Assembly: GCF_000334455.1 (NCBI RefSeq) | Contig: NZ_BANX01000011.1 | Span: forward strand, 1-64,000 | Length of the DNA: 64,000 nucleotides | Origin: Gordonia soli NBRC 108243 | GTDB taxonomy: Bacteria; Actinomycetota; Actinomycetes; Mycobacteriales; Mycobacteriaceae | Reading direction: 5' to 3' | Shown: piece by piece, positions 1 through 10,259 of the stretch | How positions within the stretch are numbered: the stretch's first letter is position 1 | Layout of the letters: each line of letters begins with the position of its first letter | Translations under genes and position numbers: made by a program | The notes under the pieces: generated by a model | The model's database searches: none | Told to the model about the DNA's origin: nothing | Seen by the model: the letters and a program-made list of their open reading frames with translations, nothing else

Positions 1-30
1 GGCGGGTGGGCGGCCGGCGGGTGGGCGGCC
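1..30. repeat. Two 15-bp direct repeats, coding
   Basis: The unit GGCGGGTGGGCGGCC occurs at 1-15 and 16-30 and starts again at 31 before diverging. It lies inside the truncated minus-strand gene and encodes the AAHPP pentapeptide there. The array may continue beyond the window edge. Confidence 0.6.
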
Positions 31-323
31 GGCGGGGCCGGGATCTGCGTGTCTGCGGACTTCTGAGCCGGTGGCCGTGGTTCGGCGACTGCCTCGGCCG
101 GTGGGGAATCGACCTCGGCCGGCTGTGCGTCGACCTCGGCCGACCGGACAGCCGACCCGACGGACTCGTCGTCACCCGCCTGCTCGGTTCCCGACTGCTG
201 GTCTGCCTCGGATTGCCAGCGCTTCAACTTCTCGGCGAAGCGCTCTCCCTCGCCGTCACCGCGCCGTCGATGGCGCGGCTGATATGTGGCATCGCGGGAG
301 GGTTGACCACCAGCCACAGGCAT
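1..323 (-). CDS. Truncated protein of unknown function, N-terminal part only
   Basis: Reading on the minus strand from the ATG at 323-321 stays open to the window edge, giving about 107 residues without a stop. An AGAAGGA ribosome binding site lies 5 bases before the ATG and decides the start. The visible part is hydrophilic and looks disordered: a basic stretch, then an acidic Glu/Asp/Ala-rich stretch, then a Pro/Ala-rich end with the pentapeptide AAHPP twice. No domain, signal peptide or membrane segment is visible. Such a tail often precedes a folded domain, which here would lie outside the window. The family cannot be named. Confidence 0.6.
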   Translation of the reverse strand, partial: MPVAGGQPSRDATYQPRHRRRGDGEGERFAEKLKRWQSEADQQSGTEQAGDDESVGSAVRSAEVDAQPAEVDSPPAEAVAEPRPPAQKSADTQIPAPPAAHPPAAHP

Positions 324-618
324 GACTTCCTTCTCATCGGGTGCTTCGTACAGGACCGGACACGGGTGTCGGCACAGGCGCTGCGGGTTCCAGCCTATCG
401 CCGACGACCCTCCGACCACATGACCGTCGGGATTCGAACCGTGTCGAGTTCCGCGACGGGACCGGATATGACATCGCTCGCGAGGCCGGTTTGGTTAGCC
501 CGCACGGCAGAGACATCGCGCACGGCACCGGGCGTGGGACGGGCGTCGACCTGATGGCGACACGCCGGAGCGGCGTCCCACGCACCGACAGCGCCGAGGG
601 ACCGCCCGAACCGAGATG

Positions 619-1530
619 TCACCTGTCGGCGTCCTCCACCTCGGGTGCGAGGGAGTGATCGGCCCGCGACTGCTGGGTCGAGAGATGACGTTCGCGGCGC
701 AGCGGGACGAGCAGACGCCACGGCCGCCAGTTCTGCTTCGACTCGTCCCAGGGTCGGAACAGCAACCACATCACCGTGAAGGTGATGTACCGGAACGGCA
801 GTTCGATCCGTAGTGCCTTGACAGCCGCGTCGTTGCCACGACCACGAGCCGTCCGTACCCCCGCGCGGATGTAGTCGCGGTTGGCCCACGGCGAGTGCCG
901 CAGCTGTCGGCACGATGCGGCGACCTCGAGATCGGGGTCGAAGTACATCCGCAACCCGGCCTCCTGCAGGGCGAGACCGAGATCGAGGTCGTCCCAGATC
1001 CCGTCGATTTTCTGCAGCGAGTCACGAACCTTGTTCCACTCCGGCCGACGGACCACACAGTTGGGTCCGTGCAGGCTCCCGATCTCACCGCCCTCCTTGA
1101 GCGGACCGAGGCCGAAGGTCTGCAGCTTGCGCTGCAGGGCGGGACTGGGTCCGTCCCAGGTGAGGACCAGGCCGGTGAATGCCGCGTAGTCGGCACCTAC
1201 CGCGCCGTCGAAGAAGTCGACGATGCGCTCGACCCAGTCCGACGGGACCAGGGAGTCGGCATCGGTACGCGCGATGAGGTCGCCGTCGGCCGCGTCATAG
1301 CCGCGGCGCCGTGCCGCGATCACCCCGGGCTCTCGTTCGACGATGCGGACCACGCTGGGGTGTGCGAGTGCGAACCGATCGACGATCTCGGCTGTCCCGT
1401 CGGTGGAGTTGTTGTCGACGACGATGATCTCGTCGGCCGGCCGGGTCTGGGCGACGAGGCGTTCGAGACACTGCGCGATCGTGGCGGCTTCGTTGTATGC
1501 CGGGACCACGACGGAGAGAGTGCTGCTCAT
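619..1530 (-). CDS. GT2 family glycosyltransferase
   Basis: A 303-residue GT-A fold glycosyltransferase of family 2, expected to transfer a sugar from a nucleotide-sugar donor. The sequence opens with SVVVPAYNE, followed by DNNSTDGT and a DAD metal-binding motif (RTDADS) near residue 95. WDDLDLGL further on fits the acceptor/catalytic-base region. There are no clear multi-pass membrane segments. The start at 1530 is preceded by GGAGGACGT; an upstream in-frame ATG at 1608 would add 26 residues that are unlike the family. The C-terminal segment FRPWDESKQNWRPWR is closely matched in the glycosyltransferase at 24467-25330, so the two appear to be paralogues. The acceptor is unknown; cell-envelope glycans are the usual role. 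Confidence 0.85.
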   Translation of the reverse strand: MSSTLSVVVPAYNEAATIAQCLERLVAQTRPADEIIVVDNNSTDGTAEIVDRFALAHPSVVRIVEREPGVIAARRRGYDAADGDLIARTDADSLVPSDWVERIVDFFDGAVGADYAAFTGLVLTWDGPSPALQRKLQTFGLGPLKEGGEIGSLHGPNCVVRRPEWNKVRDSLQKIDGIWDDLDLGLALQEAGLRMYFDPDLEVAASCRQLRHSPWANRDYIRAGVRTARGRGNDAAVKALRIELPFRYITFTVMWLLFRPWDESKQNWRPWRLLVPLRRERHLSTQQSRADHSLAPEVEDADR

Positions 1531-1904
1531 ACGTCCTCCAGATATCCGATTCTCGATTTTCCGACGCTTCAGCCCGGACGGGACCGATCTCCGAATGATG
1601 TCCATCATTCGGTTCGATCCTCATTCCAGTGCACGCCCGGTGCGGATGGCGCGAATACGACTTCTCGACGATTCGCGCCGGGTACCCATGTAGCGGAAAT
1701 CGTAACAACAACATTCGGTCCCCGATACCGATGTCATCTCCCGAATTCGACAACACGCGTTTCTCTATTGCGAATTCCAGATAAACGAACGTACGCGATT
1801 CGACGCTCCGACCACGATGAGCTGCGATTACCGGAATTGCATCGATGGCATCCACCCGGAAATCAACCGATTCCCCAACGATGACAGGCACGTACAGTGA
1901 GCCG
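1531..1904. other. Intergenic region, locally AT-richer than its surroundings
   Basis: This is the divergent gap between the minus-strand glycosyltransferase and the plus-strand acetyltransferase. No convincing small gene or RNA was seen. The stretch is richer in A/T than the flanking genes, especially about 1680-1830, and probably carries promoters for both sides. No clear sigma-A pair could be assigned. Confidence 0.4.
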
Positions 1905-2261
1905 ATGACCACGGACAAGACCGGAGCCGAGACCACCGTTACACGTAATGACGACCTTCAGCGCTACGAGATCGAGGTGATCGGTTCGGGACTCGCGGGG
2001 TTCACCGTCTACCGGGAGCGTCAGGTCGACGGCGGGACGCAACGGGTGTTCGTCCACACCGAGGTCGACGAGGACTTCGGCGGTCGCGGACTGGCGACGA
2101 TCCTGGTGCGCGAAGCGCTGGACGACACTCGGGCTCAGGGCGAGACCATCGTCGGCGTGTGCCCGTTGGTCGCCGCGTTCCTGCGCAAGAACCCCGACTA
2201 CGCGGCCGACTCGGCTGCCGTGTCCCCCGAGATCCTGTCGTGGCTGGAAGGCCGGGCCTGA
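1905..2261 (+). CDS. Small GNAT-family N-acetyltransferase (COG2388/YjdJ-like)
   Basis: A protein of 118 residues resembling the short, single-domain GNAT proteins (COG2388 type) that bind acetyl-CoA. The core reads YEIEVIGSGLAGFTVYRE, then a beta-strand VFVHTEV and the acetyl-CoA loop FGGRGLATILVREAL, and then the conserved CPLVAAFL..NPDY ending. This pattern fits the family. ATG codons at 1845, 1881 and 1905 are all in frame. The last was chosen because the residues before it are unlike the family, but no strong ribosome binding site settles the point. The substrate is unknown. Confidence 0.75.
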   Translation: MTTDKTGAETTVTRNDDLQRYEIEVIGSGLAGFTVYRERQVDGGTQRVFVHTEVDEDFGGRGLATILVREALDDTRAQGETIVGVCPLVAAFLRKNPDYAADSAAVSPEILSWLEGRA

Positions 2262-2295
2262 CCCGACGTTCAGCCGGTCGACACCGCGATCGTCC

Positions 2296-3387
2296 TCACG
2301 CCTTCGGCATGTCCTCGACGTCCCGGTCGACCACCTCGCGACCGTTCACGTCGTAGTCGATCCGACGGCTGTGCCCTGACATCTGCACGACGATCGACGC
2401 GTGGGTGTCTCGACCGGGCGGAAGGATGCGCGCGGTGACCGCGCGTGCATCGTCACCAAGCAGCGCGATCAGGTCTGCGTGTGGTCCGGTGAGCGATGCC
2501 GGCACCACTGCCCCGTCGGCGCCCACCGCCGTGGGATCGCCGTCGTCGAGCAGTGCGACCTCTGTGCCCCGACTCCGCGCCGACCACACCGCTGCCCTGA
2601 TCTCCGGCGAATCCCATCCGGGTGCACGGATGCCGTCTCTCAGCTGGGCTTCGAGCAGGCGCGCGATCCTGACCTCTTCGGGGGTGAACTCGTGGCCGTC
2701 CACCACGCGTTCCAGGGTGGGACGCGCGCGACGCTCGAAGTCGCGGAAGTGGGTTCGACGCTCGTCGGCTGCCGCTGCCGCCGCCGCCGCGGTGGCCGCG
2801 TCGTCCATCGACCGGCGTCGAAGCATGACCACCCGTCGCGCCATCGGGCGCAGGATTATGACGAAGAGCGTCGCCATCACCATCATCGGGTAGGTCCACA
2901 CCGTGATGACGACTCCGTTGCCGAAACTGAGGCCGAAGCCCACGGCCCAGATGCCTGCGGTGAGACTGACCGCGAGCAGCCCCGCCCAGGCCAACAACGG
3001 CCGTCCTCGCAGAGCCACCAAGGTCAACACCACGATCGCGGCGGCCGCCGGCGGGCCGCTCTGCAGGGTCCGATAGGTCTCCTGCGGCAACGACCACCAC
3101 GCGATGACCACACCCGCGAGCGTGGCACCGACACCGACGAGTGCAGCTGACAGCGGTATCGGGTCCCCGACCCTCGTCGCGACGAGTTGGGTCGCCGCGA
3201 CGAACACCCCGAACGCCACCGCGATCCCGGTCCAGGCGATCGGTGACCGGATGGTCCAGCCCATGCCGATCTCGACGATCAGGTAGGCGACGCCGAATCC
3301 GGCCAGCGCCAGTCCGACCGTGCGCGAGCGGAATCCGAACAGGTCCAGGTCGTTGTCCGGTGTCGACGCACCCTGTCGCGCGGTCAT
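2296..3387 (-). CDS. Multi-pass membrane protein partnered with a histidine kinase
   Basis: A protein of 363 residues. After a short N-terminus, residues about 20-180 hold six or so hydrophobic segments, followed by a cytoplasmic-looking region of about 180 residues with an Ala run and an acidic end (VVDRDVEDMPKA). I do not recognise the family. Its ATG overlaps the stop codon of the upstream histidine kinase (ATGA at 3384-3387), so the two are almost certainly made together. No receiver or DNA-binding domain is visible, so it is not a classical response regulator. It may form a membrane complex with the kinase or modulate it; this is inference from gene coupling only. Confidence 0.7.
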   Translation of the reverse strand: MTARQGASTPDNDLDLFGFRSRTVGLALAGFGVAYLIVEIGMGWTIRSPIAWTGIAVAFGVFVAATQLVATRVGDPIPLSAALVGVGATLAGVVIAWWSLPQETYRTLQSGPPAAAAIVVLTLVALRGRPLLAWAGLLAVSLTAGIWAVGFGLSFGNGVVITVWTYPMMVMATLFVIILRPMARRVVMLRRRSMDDAATAAAAAAAADERRTHFRDFERRARPTLERVVDGHEFTPEEVRIARLLEAQLRDGIRAPGWDSPEIRAAVWSARSRGTEVALLDDGDPTAVGADGAVVPASLTGPHADLIALLGDDARAVTARILPPGRDTHASIVVQMSGHSRRIDYDVNGREVVDRDVEDMPKA

Positions 3388-4643
3388 GAACGCTGCCAGC
3401 CGAGCACGACCGCGGTCCCCAGACCGACCGAGCTCGACACCGTGGCGGTACCGCCGACGGCCTCCATGCGCCGTCGGATGCCTTGATCGATCCCCAGTCG
3501 CCGAACCCCCACGGAGTCCACCTCGAACCCGACCCCGTCGTCGACCACAGCCACCTGCAGATCGTCGACACCGAGCCAGCCGCCGACCACGCGGTCGGCG
3601 CCGGGGCCCGCATGTCCGACGCTGTTCCGGAGCGCCTCTCCGAGTGCCGAGGTGACGGCCTGGACCACGTCGGCGGGTATCTCCATGGCGCCGTCCGGCA
3701 CCGCGATCTCGACCAGTACCTCGTCGTCGATCGCGGTGGCAGTGGCCCTGATCCGGCGCAGCGCCTCGGTGGCGACGAGCACCGTCGGGTCGTCTTCGTC
3801 GCCGCGGTGCCAGCGGTCGAGCTCGTCGAGCGTCGCACATGCCTGTCGCATCAGGCGCTCCTCGGGGCGTCCCGCGCGGATGGCGAGCAGCGACGCGATC
3901 ACGGTGTCGTGGATCAGGGCGTCGTATCGACCACGTTCGGATTCCCGCGCGACCGCCGCGGCGGCCTCGGCCGCCGACTGACGCGCCTCGGTCCGGGTCG
4001 CGTCCAAGGTCATCGCAGTTCGGACGGCGACCAGTGCGATGGCGAGGAAGACACCGGCCAGCCCCACGGTCAACACGGAGTTCAGGTACAGCAGCACCTC
4101 GACGTGACCTCGCGAGCCGAGTTGGTTGGCGGTCTGCGCCACCACGGTGACCACGACGAGGTGGACGACGGCCATCCGGAAGCGGAGCGCGACCGCCCAC
4201 ACCAGGCTCGTCGCACCGGTCAGTTGCACCACCCATACCGGCCATCCGGACACGGCGTCGGGGACGTCGTGGTCCCACGCGACGAACCAGAGCAGGATCG
4301 TCGCGAGATATGCCGTCGCGACGAACACCGCGAGTGCCGTCGCGCGATCGAACCGGGGACGAAAACTCGCGACGATCATGGTGCCGGCCGGAACGACGAC
4401 GAGGATGATGCTCACCGGCGCCCACCAGGCAGCGGTGAGGTGCGCATACGCGATGGTCCCCGGAGCCATCGCGAGGGCGTAGCCGATCAGCCCCGCGCCG
4501 ACGAACCGCGACCCGAAGCGTTGCAGTCGCACCAGGTCGGAGCCGTCCTCGGTCGTCTCGGGGACCGACCGGAGACCGTCGGCACGGCCCGCGGCCGCTC
4601 GCCGCTGGAGACGCCGGATCAGCGGCCTCGGGATCGTCTGCAC
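3384..4643 (-). CDS. Membrane sensor histidine kinase, HisKA_3/NarX-like
   Basis: A protein of 419 residues from a GTG at 4643 that has AGGTGGAG just upstream; longer in-frame starts up to 4832 add a region unlike the family. Residues about 45-215 contain several membrane segments. The phosphoacceptor helix carries RYDALIHDTV with His245. The ATPase domain shows the N box EALRNS (336-341), the G1 box DDGVGF (368-373) and a GLGTAV G2 region. It is thus likely able to bind ATP and autophosphorylate. No NarL-type response regulator is encoded next to it; instead the downstream gene is a membrane protein with an ATGA overlap. The signal is unknown. Confidence 0.8.
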   Translation of the reverse strand: MQTIPRPLIRRLQRRAAAGRADGLRSVPETTEDGSDLVRLQRFGSRFVGAGLIGYALAMAPGTIAYAHLTAAWWAPVSIILVVVPAGTMIVASFRPRFDRATALAVFVATAYLATILLWFVAWDHDVPDAVSGWPVWVVQLTGATSLVWAVALRFRMAVVHLVVVTVVAQTANQLGSRGHVEVLLYLNSVLTVGLAGVFLAIALVAVRTAMTLDATRTEARQSAAEAAAAVARESERGRYDALIHDTVIASLLAIRAGRPEERLMRQACATLDELDRWHRGDEDDPTVLVATEALRRIRATATAIDDEVLVEIAVPDGAMEIPADVVQAVTSALGEALRNSVGHAGPGADRVVGGWLGVDDLQVAVVDDGVGFEVDSVGVRRLGIDQGIRRRMEAVGGTATVSSSVGLGTAVVLGWQRS

Positions 4644-4949
4644 GGTGCTCCACCTGTCGCTGCTACTCGTGATCCACCGACGGTATCCGAACAGGGCGCC
4701 GTGTGGACCGCACGCCCGATACGCCGGATTGGCCCGATTGATCGTCAAGGAATTCACCGACGCATTCCTGCATGAATACAGGCGATGATCCCCACCCTTC
4801 CGACGCTCGGGTATCTCGTGTGTAGATTTCATCCGATACGGCTATTTCTGCCGAAATCCCGCAGCGTGGCAGCCCCCTGTGGACACGGGCTACGGAAACG
4901 CGCGAATATCGATTGACGTTCAGTGGAGAACAGAGGAGACGGCGAGACG
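4644..4949. other. Divergent intergenic region
   Basis: This is the gap between the histidine kinase (minus) and a glycosyltransferase (plus). The part from about 4735 to 4920 is locally richer in A/T. No ORF of gene-like composition or recognisable RNA was seen, and no promoter could be assigned with confidence. Confidence 0.4.
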
Positions 4950-5693
4950 ATGGGCAACAGCCTTCTGGTCGGCGTGCCGGTCTACGGAAATCACGAATTG
5001 ACGCACGCGATCGTCGACGATCTGCAGCGTGAGGACGCCGACTTCGTGATCATCGACAATCGTGGAGATTACGAACCCATTCGCGGTGAACGCGTGGAGC
5101 GGCCGGGCACCAATCTCGGGTGGGCCGGAGGTTCGAATCTCGGATTCCGGATCGCGTTCTCCGAGGGATACGAGAACGCGATGACGCTCAACAACGACAC
5201 CCGCCTGTCGGTCGGGTATTTCGACGGCCTGCTCGACTCGTCGCTACCGGACGACCGAGGATTGGTCGCCGGGGTGTACGACGACAAAGCCGCCCACGGA
5301 CAGATGCTCGCCGAGTACGACGGGCCGGCGCAGGAGTACACCCCCGTGAGCAAGTACCGGGACGTGAACTTCGTCGACGGCACCGGGCTCCTCATCACCC
5401 GCGACGCCTGGCGCAGTGTCGGCGATCTCGACGAACGCACCTTCGGGCCGTTCGCCTGGGGCGCCGACCTGGATCTGTCCCTCCGCGTCCGGGACGCGGG
5501 ATACGGCATCTACGTGACCGAGAAGTCGTTCCTCAACCACTTCGGCCGCGCGACGGCCTATCAACTCGCCGGCAAGTTCCGCTACGTCGTCGGCAGTCAC
5601 CGACACATGGTGCGCGGTATTCGTCGGGCCGGTCTGCACAAGCGCCTGAAGCAGGACGCGAGCATCCCGCACACCGTGCACTACCTGACCTGA
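4950..5693 (+). CDS. GT2 family glycosyltransferase (rhamnosyltransferase-like)
   Basis: A protein of 247 residues in glycosyltransferase family 2. LLVGVPVYG starts the nucleotide-binding fold. GTNLGWAGGSNLGFR is the GxNxGxAGGxNxG signature found in rhamnosyl- and related transferases. LNNDTRL carries the metal-binding region, and FAWGADLDLSLRVRDAGY is the conserved acceptor-side motif (usually ED, here AD). No membrane segments are seen. A GTG at 4923 would add nine residues; the ATG at 4950 with GAGGAG upstream was preferred. It is transcribed alone. The likely role is surface-glycan assembly; the donor and acceptor are unknown. Confidence 0.85.
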   Translation: MGNSLLVGVPVYGNHELTHAIVDDLQREDADFVIIDNRGDYEPIRGERVERPGTNLGWAGGSNLGFRIAFSEGYENAMTLNNDTRLSVGYFDGLLDSSLPDDRGLVAGVYDDKAAHGQMLAEYDGPAQEYTPVSKYRDVNFVDGTGLLITRDAWRSVGDLDERTFGPFAWGADLDLSLRVRDAGYGIYVTEKSFLNHFGRATAYQLAGKFRYVVGSHRHMVRGIRRAGLHKRLKQDASIPHTVHYLT

Positions 5694-5773
5694 CCGCCGC
5701 ACGGCGCCACCCGTTGATCTCGGGCTCGATACCTCGGGTCGCGATCACCGGCTCACCTATCGCTCCCGCTCCG

Positions 5774-5847
5774 GGCAAAATCTGTACGTGGGGAGGTCGC
5801 CGGCGACAATATGTCGATGGCTCGGACCACACGCACAGATTTTGTAC
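5774..5847. repeat. Imperfect inverted repeat with an inner palindrome
   Basis: CAAAATCTGTACGTG at 5776-5790 is matched in inverse by CACGCACAGATTTTG at 5830-5844 with one mismatch. Between them lies a smaller hairpin, CGACA-ATA-TGTCG (5804-5816). It lies between a convergent glycosyltransferase gene and the S10 operon terminator and is not obviously a rho-independent terminator. It could be a REP-like element or a protein-binding site. Confidence 0.6.
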
Positions 5848-5880
5848 CGGCCTGGCAGCGACACGGGCCCACCAACAGCA

Positions 5881-5916
5881 ACACGGCCCGCCCCCTCGAA
5901 GGGGAACGGGCCGTGT
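5881..5916 (-). terminator. Hairpin terminator of the S10 ribosomal operon
   Basis: ACACGGCCCG (5881-5890) pairs perfectly with CGGGCCGTGT (5907-5916), and CCCC/GGGG extends the stem inside. It begins 25 bases after the rpsQ stop codon. There is no strong T tract, which is common for actinobacterial terminators. Confidence 0.8.
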
Positions 5917-5941
5917 GCCAGTACGAAGGGGTCGGGCCGAC

Positions 5942-6229
5942 TTACTTGGCCTTCTCCAGCACCTCGACCAGGCGCCACCGCTTGGTCGCCGACAGCGGGC
6001 GGGTCTCCATGAGACGCACTCGGTCGCCGACGCCTGCGGTCTCGGCCTCGTCGTGGGCCTTGACCTTGCTCGTGGTCCGGATGATCTTGCCGTAGAGCGG
6101 GTGGCTCTTACGATCTTCCAGCTCGACCACGATGGTCTTCTGCATCTTGTCGCTGACCACGTAACCGATCCGCTCCTTGCGGTCGTTACGCACCTGCGCT
6201 TCGGTCGTCACTTTCTGGTCCTCACTCAT
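5942..6229 (-). CDS. rpsQ: 30S ribosomal protein S17
   Basis: A 95-residue protein of the small subunit that binds 16S rRNA. The core [22 protein letters not shown], then [19 protein letters not shown] and [25 protein letters not shown], matches S17 along its length. It is the last gene of the S10 operon; its ATG overlaps the rpmC stop (ATGA at 6226-6229). The hairpin at 5881-5916 follows, so the spc operon (rplN onward) is not contiguous here. Confidence 0.97.
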   Translation of the reverse strand: MSEDQKVTTEAQVRNDRKERIGYVVSDKMQKTIVVELEDRKSHPLYGKIIRTTSKVKAHDEAETAGVGDRVRLMETRPLSATKRWRLVEVLEKAK

Positions 6230-6459
6230 GCGTCATCACCATCCGGTCCCGACGCAAGGCCCAGCTCGCGCTCGCGCATCACCGTGTAGACACGGGCGAT
6301 CTCGCGACGCACGGTGCGCAACCGTCGGTTGTTGTCCAGCTGCCCGGTGGCCATCTGGAACCGAAGGTTGAAGAGCTCTTCCTTCGACTCGCGCAGGCGC
6401 TCGACCAGTTCGGTGTCGTTGAGCTCACGCAGCTCGTTCGCAGCAACTCCGAGTGCCAT
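6226..6459 (-). CDS. rpmC: 50S ribosomal protein L29
   Basis: A 77-residue protein of the large subunit near the peptide exit. [52 protein letters not shown] is the typical helical-hairpin L29. Its start shares a base with the rplP stop codon (TGATG at 6459) and its stop overlaps the rpsQ start, so translation of all three is coupled. Confidence 0.97.
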   Translation of the reverse strand: MALGVAANELRELNDTELVERLRESKEELFNLRFQMATGQLDNNRRLRTVRREIARVYTVMRERELGLASGPDGDDA

Positions 6460-6875
6460 CAGAACTGCTCCTCTCTGGTCACGATCCGGGTCTTGATCGG
6501 CAGCTTGTGCTGCGCGCGGCGCAGGGCCTCGCGAGCGATCTGCTCATTGGGGAAGGTCATCTCGAACAGCACGCGACCCGGCTTGACCGGGGCGACCCAC
6601 CACTCCGGCGAACCCTTACCGGAACCCATGCGGGTCTCGGCGGGCTTCTTGGTGAGCGGGCGGTCCGGGAAGATGTTGATCCAGACCTTGCCGCCACGCT
6701 TGATGTGCCGGTTGATGGCGATACGAGCGGACTCGATCTGACGGTTGGTGATGTACGCGCCTTCCAGAGCCTGGATGCCGTAGTCACCGAACGTCACCTT
6801 GGTACCGCCCTTGGCCTGCCCCTTGAGGCTGGGGTGGTGCTGCTTGCGGTGCTTGACCCGACGAGGGATCAACAT
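6459..6875 (-). CDS. rplP: 50S ribosomal protein L16
   Basis: A 138-residue protein of normal length. The N-terminal [19 protein letters not shown] and the later [23 protein letters not shown] are diagnostic of L16, which helps shape the A-site and the binding of 5S-rRNA-associated elements. It follows rpsC by three bases and overlaps rpmC by one. Confidence 0.97.
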   Translation of the reverse strand: MLIPRRVKHRKQHHPSLKGQAKGGTKVTFGDYGIQALEGAYITNRQIESARIAINRHIKRGGKVWINIFPDRPLTKKPAETRMGSGKGSPEWWVAPVKPGRVLFEMTFPNEQIAREALRRAQHKLPIKTRIVTREEQF

Positions 6876-6878
6876 GGC

Positions 6879-8122
<1,244 letters not shown>

Positions 8123-8124
8123 GA

Positions 8125-8406
8125 TTACCGGCGCTTCGCTTTCCGGTCGTCCTTGATGTGACCCTTGAAGGTGCGGGTGGGGGCGAACTCGCCCAGCTTG
8201 TGCCCGACCATGTTGTCCGAGACGAACACCGGCACGTGCTTGCGACCGTCGTGGACGGCGAAGGTGTGGCCGATGAAGTCCGGGATGATGGTCGAACGAC
8301 GCGACCAGGTCTTGATGACCTGCTTGGTGCCCTTTTCGTTCTGGGTGTCCACCTTCGCAAGGAGGTGGTCGTCGACGAACGGGCCTTTCTTGAGGCTGCG
8401 TGGCAT
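8125..8406 (-). CDS. rpsS: 30S ribosomal protein S19
   Basis: A 93-residue protein of the small-subunit head. [66 protein letters not shown] and a basic tail match S19 throughout. A GGAGG-type site lies upstream (complement of 8413-8420). It is followed closely by rplV. Confidence 0.97.
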   Translation of the reverse strand: MPRSLKKGPFVDDHLLAKVDTQNEKGTKQVIKTWSRRSTIIPDFIGHTFAVHDGRKHVPVFVSDNMVGHKLGEFAPTRTFKGHIKDDRKAKRR

Positions 8407-8424
8407 TCTCTCACTCCCTCCTTG

Positions 8425-9261
8425 TTATCGCTTGTTCTTGCCGGTGCGACGGCGCCGGACGATGAGCTTGTCGCTCGCCTTGTTCTTACGGGTACGACCC
8501 TCGGGCTGACCCCACGGGCTGACCGGGTGGCGACCACCGGAGGTCTTGCCCTCACCACCACCGTGCGGGTGGTCGACCGGGTTCATCACGACACCGCGGA
8601 CGGTCGGGCGCTTGCCCTTCCACCGCATACGGCCGGCCTTGCCCCAGTTGATGTTGCTCTGCTCGGCGTTGCCCACCTCGCCGACGGTTGCGCGGCAGCG
8701 CACGTCGACACGACGGATCTCGCCGGAGGGCATACGCAGGGTCGCGTAGGGGCCTTCCTTGCCCAGCAGCTGGATCGACGATCCGGCGCTGCGGGCCAGC
8801 TTTGCTCCACCGCCCGGGCGCAACTCCACGGCGTGGATCTGCGTACCGGTCGGGATGTTGCGCAGCGGCAGGTTGTTGCCCGGCTTGATGTCGGCGGTCG
8901 GACCCGTCTCCACCACGTCGTGCTGCTTCAGTCCCTTGGGGGCGATGATGTAGCGCTTCTCGCCGTCCACGAAGTGCAGCAACGCGATCCGCGCGGTGCG
9001 GTTCGGGTCGTACTCGATGTGGGCGACCTTGGCGTTGATGCCGTCCTTGTCGTTGCGACGGAAGTCGATCAGCCGGTAGGCGCGCTTGTGACCGCCACCC
9101 TTGTGCCGGGTGGTGATGCGACCGTGCGCGTTACGACCACCGCGACCGTGCAGCGGGCGAACGAGCGACTTCTCCGGGTGGTCACGGGTGATCTCGGCGA
9201 AATCCGAGCCACTCGAGCCGCGGCGACCCGGGGTCGTCGGCTTGTACTTACGAATAGCCAT
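8425..9261 (-). CDS. rplB: 50S ribosomal protein L2
   Basis: A 278-residue protein of normal length, essential for subunit association and the peptidyl-transferase region. [21 protein letters not shown] at the start, [26 protein letters not shown] sequence near residue 45-65, and the C-terminal [18 protein letters not shown] with the conserved histidine (HPHGGGEG) are present. It lies 33 bases after rplW. Confidence 0.97.
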   Translation of the reverse strand: MAIRKYKPTTPGRRGSSGSDFAEITRDHPEKSLVRPLHGRGGRNAHGRITTRHKGGGHKRAYRLIDFRRNDKDGINAKVAHIEYDPNRTARIALLHFVDGEKRYIIAPKGLKQHDVVETGPTADIKPGNNLPLRNIPTGTQIHAVELRPGGGAKLARSAGSSIQLLGKEGPYATLRMPSGEIRRVDVRCRATVGEVGNAEQSNINWGKAGRMRWKGKRPTVRGVVMNPVDHPHGGGEGKTSGGRHPVSPWGQPEGRTRKNKASDKLIVRRRRTGKNKR

Positions 9262-9294
9262 GAGTGTTGAGTCCCTCTACTCTCGAGTCCCCGG

Positions 9295-9600
9295 TCAGCC
9301 GACCGAGCCGCCGAAGATCTCGATGGGCTTGCTGTCCTCGGTGAGCGTCACGATCGCGCGCTTGGTGGCCTTGCGCTGGCCGTACCCGAAGCGGGTGCGC
9401 TTGCGCTTGCCCTGCCGGTTCGCGGTGTTCACGCTCGACACCTTGACGTCGAAGATCTTCTCGATCGCGATCTTGATCTGCGTCTTGTTGGAGTCCGGGT
9501 GCACCACGAAGGTGTACACGTTGTCCTCGATCAGTCCGTAGGACTTCTCGGAGATCACCGGTGCCAGGATGATGTCGCGCGGATCTGTCTGCACGGTCAT
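9295..9600 (-). CDS. rplW: 50S ribosomal protein L23
   Basis: A 101-residue protein at the exit-tunnel rim, the docking site of trigger factor and [51 protein letters not shown] and [26 protein letters not shown] are typical. Its ATG overlaps the rplD stop (ATGA at 9597-9600). Confidence 0.97.
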   Translation of the reverse strand: MTVQTDPRDIILAPVISEKSYGLIEDNVYTFVVHPDSNKTQIKIAIEKIFDVKVSSVNTANRQGKRKRTRFGYGQRKATKRAIVTLTEDSKPIEIFGGSVG

Positions 9601-10259
9601 GCCGACGCCTCCTTCTTGTTCTGAGCGATGAACGCGTTGAGCGTCTCGACGCTGAACACGACCTCGTCCGAGTCCAGGACGTCGTAGGTGTTGAGCTGAT
9701 CGGGAGCGATCGGCAGCACGTTCTGCAGGTTCGCGACGCTCTTCCAGCCGGCCTCGTCCTCACGGGTGAGCACGACGAGGAACTTGCGGCGATCGCTGAG
9801 CGACTCCAGGAACTGCCGCGCCGACTTGGTCGACGGGGCCTGCCCGGCGACGAGCTCGGTGATCACGTGGATGCGCTCGTTACGGGCCCGGTCCGAGAGG
9901 GCACCGCGCAGGGCGGCGGCCTTCATCTTCTTGGGGGTGCGCTGGCTGTAGTCACGCGGCTGCGGGCCGTGGACGGTGCCACCGCCGGCGAACTGCGGGG
10001 CGCGGGTCGAACCCTGGCGGGCGCGACCGGTTCCCTTCTGGCGGTACGGCTTCGCGCCACCACCGGACACCGCGCCGCGGGTCTTGGTGGAGTGCGTGCC
10101 CTGACGGGCGGCCGCCTGCTGGGCCACCACGACCTGGTGCAGGAGCGCGATGTTGGCCGGTGCGTCGAAGAGTTCGGCCGGCAGGTCGACGGTTCCGTCG
10201 GTCTTGCCGTCGGCGGTCTTGACGTCCAGCGTCAGCTTGGTAGTCGTATCGGTGCTCAT
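9597..10259 (-). CDS. rplD: 50S ribosomal protein L4
   Basis: A 220-residue protein that lines the exit tunnel. The tunnel loop is recognisable in [41 protein letters not shown]. The globular domain follows, with [16 protein letters not shown]. In E. coli L4 also controls its own operon; whether this applies here is unknown. The start overlaps the rplC stop (ATGA at 10256-10259). Confidence 0.97.
   Translation of the reverse strand: MSTDTTTKLTLDVKTADGKTDGTVDLPAELFDAPANIALLHQVVVAQQAAARQGTHSTKTRGAVSGGGAKPYRQKGTGRARQGSTRAPQFAGGGTVHGPQPRDYSQRTPKKMKAAALRGALSDRARNERIHVITELVAGQAPSTKSARQFLESLSDRRKFLVVLTREDEAGWKSVANLQNVLPIAPDQLNTYDVLDSDEVVFSVETLNAFIAQNKKEASA

Noticed and set aside
420-460. GGATTCGAACC at about 429-439, looking like a tRNA T-loop on the minus strand
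   Set aside because: The flanking five-base arms do not pair and no acceptor or anticodon arm could be drawn. The similar GGTTCGAATC at 5131 is in a glycosyltransferase gene.
2296-4653. A single 785-residue minus-strand reading frame
   Set aside because: Its first half is the wrong frame of the histidine kinase gene; the real downstream protein starts at 3387 with an ATGA overlap.
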